A program made the translations under genes and the position numbers. Below are positions 7,732 to 16,622 of a DNA stretch of 64,000 nucleotides, in pieces. The notes under the pieces are model-generated. The model made no database searches and was not told the origin of the DNA. It saw only the letters and a list, made by a program, of their open reading frames with translations. The number at the start of each line of letters is the position of its first letter. The first letter of the stretch is position 1. This stretch comes from Streptomyces humidus. GTDB lineage: Bacteria; Actinomycetota; Actinomycetes; Streptomycetales; Streptomycetaceae. The DNA lies in contig NZ_BMTL01000020.1 in the NCBI RefSeq assembly GCF_014649655.1, forward strand, positions 121,968 to 185,967. The letters run 5' to 3'.

Positions 7732-9330
7732 TCAGCCGCGGAAGCCGAGCAGTCCGTGCAGCGTCGAGCCGTGGGCGGAGCGCTGCGCGACCCTGGAGGC
7801 CGGTGGCTCGGGATCGGGCTGCGCCGGGCACACCGCGTCGGCCTCGCCGCTCCCGCGCGGCACCGTGCCGTCGGCCAGGTATGCCGCCAGGTGCTTGTCC
7901 AGGCAGGCGTTCCCGCTCAGCGTGATGCCGTGGTTCTGGCCGCCTTCCTCGACGACCAGACTGGAGCCGCGCAGCAGCGCGTGGACCGTCGCGCCGCCCT
8001 CGAACGGGGTGGCGGCGTCGTCGGTCGCCTGGAACAGCAGGACCGGCGGCAGGTCGTCGTTGGCGACGTTCACCGGGGCCAGGGGGCGGGTCGGCCAGAA
8101 CGCGCACGGCGCGTTGTACCAGGCGTTGTTCCAGGTCATGAAGGGCGCCTTGGCGTACACCGCCCAGTTGTCCGAGCGCCACTCGTCCCAGTCGCGGGGC
8201 CAGGAGGAGTCCCGGCACTGCACCGAGGTGTAGACGCTGTAACCGTTCTCTCCCGCGGCGTCGACCGCGGCGAAGTTCTCGTACGCCTCGACCAGCGGGC
8301 CGGTGTCCGAGGCCTTCACGTACGCCGCGAACGCCTCGGCGAGGTGGGGCCAGTAACCGTTGTAGTAACCGCCGGGCAGGAAGGTGTCCTCCAGCTCGGA
8401 GGCGCCCACCCTGCCGCCGGCCGGCTTCTTCGCCAGAGCCGCCCGCATCGCGTACCACCGGGTCTCGATGCGTTCCGGGTCGGCGCCCAGCCCGTAGGTC
8501 TTGTCGTGCTTGGCGATCCAGGCCATCAGGGCGCGGTGGCGGTCGTTGAAGGCGAAGTCCTGGACGAGGTTGTCCTCGTACCAGACGCCGGTCGGGTCGA
8601 CGATCGAGTCCAGGACCAGGCGCCGCACCCGCTGCGGGTAGAGCCTGGCGTACACCGCCCCGAGGTACGTGCCGTACGAGTAGCCGAAGTAGTTCAGCCG
8701 CTCGGCGCCGACCGCGGCGCGGATCGCGTCCATGTCCCGTACGGCGTCGAGGGTGTCGATGTGCGGCAGGACGTCGGCGTACTTCTTGCCGCAGGCCTCG
8801 GCGAAGGACCGGGCGCGCTCGAGGCCGGCCCGCTCGATCGCCTCGGTGAACGGCACGGAGTCCGGGCGGACGGGGGCGAAGTGACCGGGCCTGCAGTTCA
8901 GGGCGGGGGTGCTCCTGCCCACCCCGCGCGGGTCGAAGCCGATGACGTCGTACTGGGCCGCGACGGCCTTGGGCAGCGCCGAGGCGACGAACCCGGCGAG
9001 GCTCAGTCCCTGGCCGCCGGGGCCGCCGGGGTTGACCAGCAGGGGCCCCTGGAACGTCTTCGCGGTGTGCGGCACGCGGGACAGCGCCAGCGTGATCTGC
9101 TTCCCGGCCGGCCGGGCGTGGTCGAGCGGCACCTTCAGCGACGCGCACTGCAGCGTCGGCCGTCCGGCGATGCCGCAGCTCTTCCAGGCGAGCTTCGCCG
9201 CGGAGGCGGAGGCGAAGCGGCCGGAGGCGGAGGCAGCGGGGTGCGAGGGGCTCGCACCGGCGGGCACGGCCGTGACCGTCCCGGCCACGAGTGCGGCGGC
9301 GGCGCACAGCACGGCTGCGCGTTTGTTCAT
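7732..9330 (-). CDS. Secreted alpha/beta hydrolase, tripeptidyl aminopeptidase-like
   Basis: About 532 residues, exported serine hydrolase of the SCO7095/TAP family that removes tripeptides or similar groups from peptide N-termini outside the cell. A Sec signal peptide covers about residues 1-29 (basic NKR, hydrophobic core, PAGASPS). The fold shows the oxyanion loop NPGGPGGQG, nucleophile elbow GYSYG, the Asp in FQATDDAATP and the His in GQNHGI, with the TAP-like C-terminal domain before it. ATG at 9330 has GGGAG 7 bases upstream; a longer reading frame to 9393 precedes the signal peptide and is rejected. Confidence 0.9.
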   Translation of the reverse strand: MNKRAAVLCAAAALVAGTVTAVPAGASPSHPAASASGRFASASAAKLAWKSCGIAGRPTLQCASLKVPLDHARPAGKQITLALSRVPHTAKTFQGPLLVNPGGPGGQGLSLAGFVASALPKAVAAQYDVIGFDPRGVGRSTPALNCRPGHFAPVRPDSVPFTEAIERAGLERARSFAEACGKKYADVLPHIDTLDAVRDMDAIRAAVGAERLNYFGYSYGTYLGAVYARLYPQRVRRLVLDSIVDPTGVWYEDNLVQDFAFNDRHRALMAWIAKHDKTYGLGADPERIETRWYAMRAALAKKPAGGRVGASELEDTFLPGGYYNGYWPHLAEAFAAYVKASDTGPLVEAYENFAAVDAAGENGYSVYTSVQCRDSSWPRDWDEWRSDNWAVYAKAPFMTWNNAWYNAPCAFWPTRPLAPVNVANDDLPPVLLFQATDDAATPFEGGATVHALLRGSSLVVEEGGQNHGITLSGNACLDKHLAAYLADGTVPRGSGEADAVCPAQPDPEPPASRVAQRSAHGSTLHGLLGFRG

Positions 9331-9441
9331 GGACTGCTCCCGGGACGGAGGGGCCGAAGAAGGCGGACCGCGCAGGTCGCGGCCTTGCCGCATCGTCCCG
9401 GAAAGATCGTCCGAAAATACCCGTTCTGGGGTTTATTGACC

Positions 9442-9468
9442 CGTTCGAGCGCTGGATGCGCTCGAACG
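9442..9468 (-). terminator. Hairpin terminator of the radical SAM gene
   Basis: Perfect 11-bp stem (CGTTCGAGCGC / GCGCTCGAACG) with a 5-base loop starting 4 bases beyond the stop of the radical SAM gene. Confidence 0.7.
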
Positions 9469-9471
9469 CGC

Positions 9472-10515
9472 TCAGAGCAGCGTGAGCTGGGTCGGCCCGG
9501 GCGCGGCGGGCTCCTCGGCCGGGGCGGGCCGCCGGATCCGGCGGGGCGTCTCCCCGCGCGCGGGGCCCATGCCGAACTCCGCGGCGAGCTCGTGCACCTG
9601 ACGGGTGATCCGGCGCTGGTACCACTTCGGGGCGTAGGCGCCGTCCGCGTACAGCCGCTCGTAACGGCGCACCAGGGCGGGGTGGTGCTGTCCGAGCCAG
9701 GCCATGAACCACTCGCGGGCGCCGGGGCGCAGATGCAGTGCGAGCGGTGTGACGGAGGTGGCCCCGGCGACCGCGATCGCCCTTACGGTGGCGCGCAGTT
9801 GAGCCGGTTCGTCGCCCAGGAACGGGATCACCGGCGCCATCAGCACCCCGCATTCGATGCCGTGGTCGGTGAGGGTCCGCACCACGTCCAGACGGCGCTG
9901 CGGGGCCGGGGCGCCCGGCTCGACGGTGCGCCACAGTTCGGGGTCGGTGAAGCCCACGGAGACGGAGACACCGACCTCGGTCACCTCGGCGGACTGCCGC
10001 AGCAGGTCGAGGTCACGCAGGATCAGGGTGCCCTTGGTCAGGACGGAGAAGGGGTTCGCCCGGTCGCGCAGGGCGGACAGGATGCCCGGCATCAGCCGGT
10101 AACGGCCCTCCGCGCGCTGGTAGCAGTCGACGTTCGTGCCCATCGCGACGTGTTCGCCGTGCCAGCGGGGCGACGCGAGCCGGCGGCGCAGCAGCTCCGG
10201 CGCGTTCACCTTGACGACGATCTGGGTGTCGAAGCCGATCCCGGTGTCGAGGTCGAGGTAGCTGTGCGTCCGTCGGGCGAAACAGTAGACGCATGCGTGG
10301 GTGCAGCCGCGGTAGGGGTTCACCGTCCATTCGAACGGCATCCGGGAGGCGCCCGGCACCCGGTTGAGGATCGAGCGGGCATGTATCTCGTGGAAGGTGA
10401 TGCCGGCGAACTCGGGCGTGTCGAACGTCCTGGTCGTGACCGTGTCCGCGCCGAACAGCGCGGCGTCCGCCGGCCGGTCGTGGCGGGTCTCCGCGGTGAG
10501 GTTCTCCCAGCGCAT
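9472..10515 (-). CDS. Rv2578c-family radical SAM protein
   Basis: 347-residue radical S-adenosylmethionine enzyme related to the SplB/Rv2578c group. The iron-sulfur motif is CTHACVYC (around residues 71-78, CxxxCxxC), preceded by FEWTVNPYRG and followed by a TIM-barrel-type core ending near WYQRRITRQVHELAAEFG. Members are often linked to DNA damage, though the reaction is unknown. ATG at 10515 has GAGGAG 6 bases upstream. A LexA-type box sits 34-45 bases upstream of the start codon, so SOS induction is likely. Confidence 0.9.
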   Translation of the reverse strand: MRWENLTAETRHDRPADAALFGADTVTTRTFDTPEFAGITFHEIHARSILNRVPGASRMPFEWTVNPYRGCTHACVYCFARRTHSYLDLDTGIGFDTQIVVKVNAPELLRRRLASPRWHGEHVAMGTNVDCYQRAEGRYRLMPGILSALRDRANPFSVLTKGTLILRDLDLLRQSAEVTEVGVSVSVGFTDPELWRTVEPGAPAPQRRLDVVRTLTDHGIECGVLMAPVIPFLGDEPAQLRATVRAIAVAGATSVTPLALHLRPGAREWFMAWLGQHHPALVRRYERLYADGAYAPKWYQRRITRQVHELAAEFGMGPARGETPRRIRRPAPAEEPAAPGPTQLTLL

Positions 10516-10548
10516 GACGTCTCCTCGGTAGCGCTGGATCCCACAATA

Positions 10549-10560
10549 GAACATGTGTTC
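10549..10560 (-). promoter_or_regulatory. SOS (LexA) box
   Basis: GAAC-ATGT-GTTC matches the actinobacterial LexA consensus GAAC-N4-GTTC exactly. On the minus strand it directly abuts TATTGT (10548-10543), a plausible -10 for the radical SAM gene, so LexA binding would block the promoter. Confidence 0.7.
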
Positions 10561-10674
10561 CCATGATCGTGCGACGGACCTTTCGGGACCGGTTTCCGAT
10601 CGGCCCGCGATCGCTTCGGCGACCCCGATTTGGGCGGTCGCGGACCGGGGTGGTTGGCTTGCCCCGAAACTGAG

Positions 10675-10704
10675 GCACCCCTGAGCACCCCTTAGCACCC
10701 CTGA
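10675..10704 (+). repeat. Three 10-bp tandem repeats upstream of the SRPBCC gene
   Basis: GCACCCCTGA, GCACCCCTTA, GCACCCCTGA in direct succession, ending 24 bases before the start codon. The 10-bp period is about one helical turn, as in arrays bound by response regulators; it may instead be a simple slippage repeat. Confidence 0.6.
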
Positions 10705-10728
10705 GCAACACGGACCTGGAGGAACCCC

Positions 10729-11172
10729 ATGGCGCAGGTCGAGGCCACCACCGAGCGGGTCGTCGCGGCGGACCCGGACAAGGTGTTCGACACGATCGCC
10801 GACTACAGCGGCACGCGCGGGAAGCTGCTGACCGAGCACTTCAGCGAGTACGAGGTGCGCGAAGGCGGCGACGGCGAGGGCAGCCTCGTCCACTGGAAGC
10901 TCCAGGCCACCAGCAAGCGGGTCCGCGACTGCCTCCTGGAGGTCACCGAACCGACCGACGGCGAGCTCGTGGAGAAGGACCGCAACTCCTCGATGGTCAC
11001 CGTCTGGCGCGTCACCCCGGCCGGCGAGGGCAAGTCCCGCGTCGTCGTCACCACCACGTGGAACGGCGCCGGCGGCATCGGAGGCTTCTTCGAGAGGACC
11101 TTCGCGCCCAAGGGCCTCGGCCGGATCTACGACGGGGTCCTCGCCAACCTCGCCGCCGAGGTCGAGAAGTAG
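10729..11172 (+). CDS. SRPBCC family protein (START-like fold)
   Basis: 147 residues with the Bet v1/START-type arrangement: an N-terminal strand (VEATTERVVAADPDKVFDTI), helix, a curved sheet, and a long C-terminal helix (GLGRIYDGVLANLAAEVEK). The family binds hydrophobic ligands in an internal cavity. ATG at 10729 has GGAGG 7 bases upstream. It stands alone, with tandem repeats in its leader. Ligand unknown. Confidence 0.85.
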   Translation: MAQVEATTERVVAADPDKVFDTIADYSGTRGKLLTEHFSEYEVREGGDGEGSLVHWKLQATSKRVRDCLLEVTEPTDGELVEKDRNSSMVTVWRVTPAGEGKSRVVVTTTWNGAGGIGGFFERTFAPKGLGRIYDGVLANLAAEVEK

Positions 11173-11833
11173 GCCGACGCACCCCGCCTCCGCCGGTCCG
11201 CGGGTCCGCCGTCACCGGGTGATCGAGTGGCTCTCACCTGCGACAGGGACGGCGTCGCGACTCGTCGTACCCGCCCGTGGTCGTCGCCTCACGCGACGAC
11301 TGCGGGGCGGGTGCGGGGCCGGTGCGACGAGAGGGGCGGCGGACGGGCGCAACCACCCCGGCCCTGCGAGCGATCGTCCTCCTCGCCCGTCGTGTTCCGT
11401 GTCCGGTCTCTGCCCGCCCTCGATCGTCCTGGTCATCGGCCGGCCATCCCCCCCCGGGACTCGTCAGGACGTCGAACTCGCCGCCGCCGCCCTGTTGTAG
11501 GGCACTGTCCGGGACCTCGAACGGCCTTTACCACGGGAGCCGGGCGGCCCGCTCCGCTTCGTCGATCCGTCCCTGCGGCGGGCACTCCCTCATCGCCGCC
11601 GGCTGTCCGCCGGCCGCCACCGCCCTGCGGGCAGCCGGAGGCGGCCGCAGGGAACGCGACCTGCGGCTCGGCGCCCGGAACAGCGAGCGGGCGGACACTG
11701 GGACGTGCGGCGTACCCCGGCGCACCCAGGTGAAACCAATTCCAGAATTGATGCCCGCGCCGACCGGCGTGCGCCGTACGGTGGGGACTGCGGGACAGAT
11801 CTTGCACAGCTCTGGGGAGAGAGGGCCTGCGCC
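11173..11833. other. 661-base intergenic region
   Basis: No coding sequence is supported; reading frames here lack the third-position GC pattern. A hairpin with arms GTCGTCGC/GCGACGAC (11280-11300) may end the SRPBCC transcript. The right end carries the promoter of the SpoIIE gene; TACGGT near 11776 is a candidate -10. Confidence 0.5.
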
Positions 11834-14374
11834 ATGGACCGTGGCACCGAGAGGGACGCGACTCCCCGCCGCGGAGCCGGGAGCGAAGCGACGGGCCGAG
11901 CCGGGACGGGATGGTCGCGCCCGGAGGGCGGGGGCGGTTCCGCCGACGCCGGGCGCGTCCCGCTGGCCGTGGTCGTGGTGGACCGCGAGGGCCTCGTCTC
12001 CCACTGGAGCGCCGGTGCGCGCCGGCTCTTCGGCGTCGCCAAGGAGGAGGCGATCGGGCAGCCGGCCATCGACCTGCTCCCCGTCTCCGGCGCGCTCCCC
12101 GAGCCCGAGGACGACTTCGCCGAAGACGCCCGAGGCGGGTACGCCGCCTACGACGGCATCGGGCCCGGCCTGGACTCCTCCCTCGACCGCGGGCTCGGGT
12201 ACCCGGCCGCCGGACGGGCCCGGCTGACGGTGCCCGCGCTGGACGGCGGCCACGACCGCGCCGACGTGCTGTGGTGGGCCTATCCGCTGGTCGGACCGGG
12301 TACGGAACGGCTGCTGGTGCTGGCCGCCGACGCGACGGCCCTGCGCCCGCAGGACCCGGCGGCCCCCGCCGCCGTCGAACGCATCGCGCCCGGCTTCGCC
12401 CTGCACACCGACTTTCCCGGCGCCGAGGAACTCGCCCGCCGACTGCCCGAGATCCTGCCCAGCATGAGCGTCGGGGAAGGCGCCCGCATCGTCGCCCAGG
12501 TCCTCGAACTCGGCTACCCCGTCATCGAGTTCAGCCAGAACGACCGCATCCCCGTGACCCCTGACCGGGGCGTGGCCCGGCGCGTCGAACGCCGGGCGCG
12601 CCGCGAGCGCGCCGCCCGCGCCGCCGCCGAAGGGCTGCCCTTACCGCAGGACCAGCCCGACGAGGGCGAGGACCTCGAGCACGCCGCCGTCCGTGAACGG
12701 CTGGAGTTCCTCAACGAGGTCAGCGGGAAGATCGGCACCTCCCTCGACCTGTCCCGTACCATCGTCGAGGTCAGCCGGGCCGTCGTCCCGCGCTTCGCCG
12801 ACGTCGCCGGCACCTATCTGCGCGAACAGGTCGTCGCCGGCGAGGGGTTCCCCGACGGCGTGCCCGACACCACGACCCTGTGGCACCGCGTCGCCCTCGA
12901 GCACACCGACGAACCCGGCCGCTGGGACGACGTCGTGCCCGTGGGCGAGGTCATGCCGTTTCCCGCGCACACCCCGTTCTTCCAGTGCATGACCACCGGC
13001 GAGCCCGTCCTGGTGCCCCGGATCAGCGAGCAGATGGGCCACGCCATCGCCTTGCAGTTCGAGAAACGGGACATCCGGCCCCTGATCACCGGCCGCTCCA
13101 TGCTCGTCGTCCCGCTCAAGGCCCGACACGTCGTCCTCGGCTTCATGATCCTGCTGCGCCACCCCGAGCGCGCCCTCTTCAACGACATGGACCGGGTCAC
13201 GGGCGCCGAACTCGCCGCCCGAGCGGGCCTCGTGCTCGACAACGCGCGCATGTACACCCACCAGGAGAGCGTCGCGGAGACCCTCCAGGACAGCATGCTG
13301 CCGCACATCCCGCCACGCAGGGCGGGCTGCGACCTCGCCACCCGCTATCTGCCGGGCACGCTGCTCGGACGGATCGGCGGGGACTGGTTCGACTCGGTGA
13401 AGCTGCCCGGCGCGCGCACCGCGCTCGTCGTCGGCGACGTCATGGGCCACGGCCTCAACTCCGCCGCCATGATGGGCCAGTTGCGCACGGCCGTCCAGAC
13501 CATGGCCGCCCTCGACCTGCCGCCCGCCCAACTCCTGCGCAACCTCGACGACCTGGCGCAACGGCTGGGCGACACCTATCTCGCGACCTGCCTGTACGCC
13601 GTCTACGACCCGATCGCGAGCGAGCTGCTGCTCGCCAACGCGGGCCACATCCCACCCGTGCTGGTGCGCGCCGCCGACGGCCGCAGCGAGCTGCTCGACC
13701 TGCCCACCGGCGCGCCCATCGGCGTCGGCGGGGTCCCCTTCGAGGCCGTCCGGGTCCGCGTGGCGCCGGGGGACCGGCTGGTGATGTGCACCGACGGGCT
13801 GGTGGAGATGCGCGGCGAGGACATCGGCGTGGGCCTGGCGGCCCTGTGCGAGTCCGCCGCCCATCCGGCCGCCTCCATGGACGACGCCTGCGACACCATC
13901 GTCCGCGCCCTGGCCGCGACTTTCTCCCGGGCCGGCCGCGGCGACCGCAAGGACGACGTCGCTCTGCTCATGGCCCGGCTCGGCGGCATCGAACCCGGCG
14001 ACGTAGCCGAATGGCGCCTCGCTCCCGACCCGGCCGAGGTCGCACGGGCCCGCGCCGCGGTCCGCGAGCAACTCCACGACTGGGGCCTGCGCTCACTCGC
14101 CGACCCGGCCGCGCTCATGGTGAGCGAGCTCGTCACCAACGCCGTCCGGCACTCCCGCCGCCGCCCCGTGGCGCTGCGCCTCGTCCGCGGCGACACCCTG
14201 CTGTGCGAGGTCGAGGACGACGACCACGAACTGCCGAACCTGCTGAGCGCCGGACCCGGCGACGAGGCCGGGCGGGGGTTGCGCGTGGTGAGCGTGCTGG
14301 CCCGGGAGTGGGGCGCCAGCCGTACGGCGGAGGGGAAGTCGGTCTGGTTCGAGCTGACGCTGCCGCGCTGCTGA
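11834..14374 (+). CDS. PAS-GAF-SpoIIE phosphatase with HATPase anti-sigma kinase domain
   Basis: 846-residue multidomain signalling protein. In order: a PAS domain (about residues 30-150, VVVVDREGLVSHWSAGARR), a linker, a GAF domain (about 270-430), a PP2C-type SpoIIE phosphatase (about 445-670, with GGDWFDSVKL, VGDVMGHGLNSAAMM and CTDGLVEMRG supplying metal-binding Asp residues), and a C-terminal HATPase_c domain (MVSELVTNAVRHSRR) of the RsbW type. Known relatives dephosphorylate anti-anti-sigma factors while the kinase domain phosphorylates them. ATG at 11834 follows GGAGAGAGG. No partner sigma gene is adjacent. Confidence 0.92.
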   Translation: MDRGTERDATPRRGAGSEATGRAGTGWSRPEGGGGSADAGRVPLAVVVVDREGLVSHWSAGARRLFGVAKEEAIGQPAIDLLPVSGALPEPEDDFAEDARGGYAAYDGIGPGLDSSLDRGLGYPAAGRARLTVPALDGGHDRADVLWWAYPLVGPGTERLLVLAADATALRPQDPAAPAAVERIAPGFALHTDFPGAEELARRLPEILPSMSVGEGARIVAQVLELGYPVIEFSQNDRIPVTPDRGVARRVERRARRERAARAAAEGLPLPQDQPDEGEDLEHAAVRERLEFLNEVSGKIGTSLDLSRTIVEVSRAVVPRFADVAGTYLREQVVAGEGFPDGVPDTTTLWHRVALEHTDEPGRWDDVVPVGEVMPFPAHTPFFQCMTTGEPVLVPRISEQMGHAIALQFEKRDIRPLITGRSMLVVPLKARHVVLGFMILLRHPERALFNDMDRVTGAELAARAGLVLDNARMYTHQESVAETLQDSMLPHIPPRRAGCDLATRYLPGTLLGRIGGDWFDSVKLPGARTALVVGDVMGHGLNSAAMMGQLRTAVQTMAALDLPPAQLLRNLDDLAQRLGDTYLATCLYAVYDPIASELLLANAGHIPPVLVRAADGRSELLDLPTGAPIGVGGVPFEAVRVRVAPGDRLVMCTDGLVEMRGEDIGVGLAALCESAAHPAASMDDACDTIVRALAATFSRAGRGDRKDDVALLMARLGGIEPGDVAEWRLAPDPAEVARARAAVREQLHDWGLRSLADPAALMVSELVTNAVRHSRRRPVALRLVRGDTLLCEVEDDDHELPNLLSAGPGDEAGRGLRVVSVLAREWGASRTAEGKSVWFELTLPRC

Positions 14375-14561
14375 AGGCTCCCGCGCCGTTGAACGCTCCC
14401 GTGCCGTTGTTCGCTGCCGCCCGGCCGGGGCGCGACGGCGTGCGGATCCCGGACGCCGTGTGAAGGAACGTGCACCGCGCTTGTAGCGGCCACCGGGGAG
14501 CGATAGACCGTACTCGCCCGTCGCTTACGGCGGATCGGCTGTGCTTTGTGGGGAGTTGGGC

Positions 14562-15286
14562 ATGGGCGTGGCGAGTCGGTACCGGGCGGCGTGGGAGGGT
14601 TTCTGGCGGGAGGCCCCGGAGGAGCCCGGCGGTGTGTTCTGGGACGCGGACCCGAAGGTGACGGCCGCCCTGCACCTCGCCCTCTTCGAGCCCCATCTGG
14701 CGGACACCGCAATGCCGTTGGTGGACCTCGGCTGCGGCAACGGCACCCAGACCCGGTACTTCGAGGAGTGCTTCGCCCAGGTGATCGGCGCCGACCTGTC
14801 CGCCGCGGCCCTCGACCACGCCCGCCGCGCGGATCCCGCCCACGGCGACGCCTACCGGCAGCTGGACGCGGCGGAGAAGGGCCAGGCCGAGGCCCTGCAC
14901 GCCGAGGTGGGAGACGCGAACGTCTCCATGCGGGGCGTACTGCACCAGTGCGAGCCCGCCGACCGGCAGGCGCTGGTGGACGGGATCGCCGCGCTGACGG
15001 GCCGGCGCGGGCGGGCCTTCCTCGTGGAACTGTCGGAGGCCGCCCGTCCCGTCCTCGGCGCCCTGGCGCAGAGCCCGGCCGGTCCGCCGCCGAAGCCGGC
15101 GCCGGTCCTGCGGCACGGCATCGCCCCCGGCGAGGTCGCCGACGAGCGGTGCCCGGGTATCTGCGCACCGCCGGGCTCATCGTGCTGGCGTCCGGCGAAC
15201 TGCCTCTCACCACCATCGAGTTCGCGCCGGACGGCACCCGGATCGAGCTGCCGTCCCAGTGGTTCGTGGTCGCCGGGGAGGCGTGA
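14562..15286 (+). pseudogene. Class I SAM-dependent methyltransferase, frameshifted
   Basis: The N-terminal frame carries a class I methyltransferase (MPLVDLGCGNGTQTRYF, then VIGADLSAAALDHARR) and runs well to about base 15146. From there the natural continuation (YLRTAGLIVLASGELPLTT to WFVVAGEA and the stop at 15286) is in another frame. Adding one G to the GG at 15148-15149 restores an unbroken protein of about 241 residues reading ERVPGYLRTAG. ATG at 14562 has GGGGAG 7 bases upstream. Either a true recent mutation or a sequencing error in a G run. Confidence 0.8.
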
Positions 15287-15722
15287 CCGCCCGCACGCGA
15301 GAGCGGTGCCGACGCCTGTCGCGCCTGCGCACCGCACCGCCCCGTGCCGCGCCCTGTCAGGGAGAGGGAACAACGCACGAGCCCCCTGATGAGGAGCCGC
15401 GAGACGTCCCCTGCCCCCGTGCGGTGTCCTCGGCCTCGCCGAGCGGGCGAGCATGCGGTGGGCGACGGCGCGCGGCTGCGACCGGTCGGCCCCGAAGCGC
15501 TCCGGAGGCCGAGCCGGGTGCGCGGTCACGGCAGGTCCCCGTCCGGACGCCGTCCATGTCCTCGGCCGGCGCACGCGCTGTCGTGCCGGCGCGTGCGCCG
15601 GGATCACCACACCCTTCCGGTCGGAGCGCCGACGTCTCCTCGTGCGGGGCGTCCGGTTAGGCTCGGACCTCCTCGAGCGGGCGTCCCGGACGGCGGCGGC
15701 CCGGAGACGGCAGGGGGCGTAC
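15287..15722. other. Intergenic region before the M55 peptidase gene
   Basis: 436 bases without a gene. It contains a strong terminator-like hairpin (15566-15601) and, further on, TTAGGCT at 15657-15663, a likely -10 for the peptidase operon about 60 bases upstream of its GTG. Confidence 0.55.
15566..15601 (+). terminator. 13-bp perfect hairpin
   Basis: CCGGCGCACGCGC and GCGCGTGCGCCGG pair perfectly around a 10-base loop, about 280 bases after the methyltransferase stop. Very stable, no T-run; probable terminator or a barrier to read-through into the peptidase genes. Confidence 0.5.
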
Positions 15723-16556
15723 GTGAAGATCCTCATCAGCGCCGACATGGAGGGCGCCACCGGCGTCACGTGGCCCGCCGACGTGCTGCCCGGGACTCCG
15801 CAGTGGGAGCGCTGCCGGGCGATGTTCACCTCGGACGTCGACGCCGCCGCCCGCGGCTTCTTCGACGGCGGGGCGGACGAGGTCCTGGTCAACGAGGCCC
15901 ACTGGACGATGCGCAACCTGCTCCTCGAACGGCTCGACGAGCGGGTCGAGATGCTCACCGGCCGGCACAAGGCCCTCTCCATGGTGGAGGGCGTCCAGCA
16001 CGGAGACGTCGACGGCATCGCGTTCGTCGGCTACCACGCGGGAGCCGGAGCCGAGGGCGTCCTCGCCCACACCTACCTCGCCAACTCCATCACCGGCGTC
16101 TGGCTGAACGACGTGCGCGCCAGTGAGGGTCTGCTCAACGCCCGGGTCGTCGCCGAGTACGGCGTGCCGGTCGTCCTGGTCACCGGCGACGACGTGGCCT
16201 GCGAGGACGCGCTCGGCTACGCGCCCGAGGCGCTGAAGGTCGCCGTCAAGGACCATGTCTCGCGCTACGCCGCCGTGTGCCGCACCCCGGCCCGCACCGC
16301 CGCCGACATCCGGGCCGCGGCGAAGACGGCGACGACGCTGGCGGTCCGTCAGGAACCGGTGTCCGCAGGGCCGTTCACCGTGACGGTGGAGTTCGACGCC
16401 GAGCACCTCGCGGCGGCGGCCACCGTCGTGCCCGGCGTCGCCCGCGTCGGCGAACGGAAGGCCGCGTACACCAGCGGCACCATGTACGAGGGGATCCGCA
16501 CCTTCAAGGCGGTCACCACGATCGTGTCGGCCGCGATCGAGGAGCAGTACGGCTGA
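15723..16556 (+). CDS. M55 family D-aminopeptidase (DppA-like)
   Basis: 277-residue zinc peptidase that releases N-terminal D-amino acids, as Bacillus DppA does. Metal ligands lie in SADMEGATGV at the N-terminus; conserved VNEAHWTMRNLL and VGYHAGAGAEG follow, and the C-terminus has the family's VGERKAAYTSGTMYEG. GTG at 15723 follows GGCAGGGGGCG. The M20 peptidase gene starts 66 bases downstream on the same strand, suggesting an operon for peptide or peptidoglycan-fragment degradation. Confidence 0.9.
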   Translation: MKILISADMEGATGVTWPADVLPGTPQWERCRAMFTSDVDAAARGFFDGGADEVLVNEAHWTMRNLLLERLDERVEMLTGRHKALSMVEGVQHGDVDGIAFVGYHAGAGAEGVLAHTYLANSITGVWLNDVRASEGLLNARVVAEYGVPVVLVTGDDVACEDALGYAPEALKVAVKDHVSRYAAVCRTPARTAADIRAAAKTATTLAVRQEPVSAGPFTVTVEFDAEHLAAAATVVPGVARVGERKAAYTSGTMYEGIRTFKAVTTIVSAAIEEQYG

Positions 16557-16622
16557 GTGCCCGGGAGCGGCCGGAGAAGCGGGAAAGCAGCGGGAAGCAG
16601 CGGGAAGACGAGCAGGAGCAGC

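Noticed and set aside
7045..10566. Open frame of 1173 codons on the plus strand
   Set aside because: It lies antisense to four well-supported genes; the long open frame is an effect of high GC at codon third positions.
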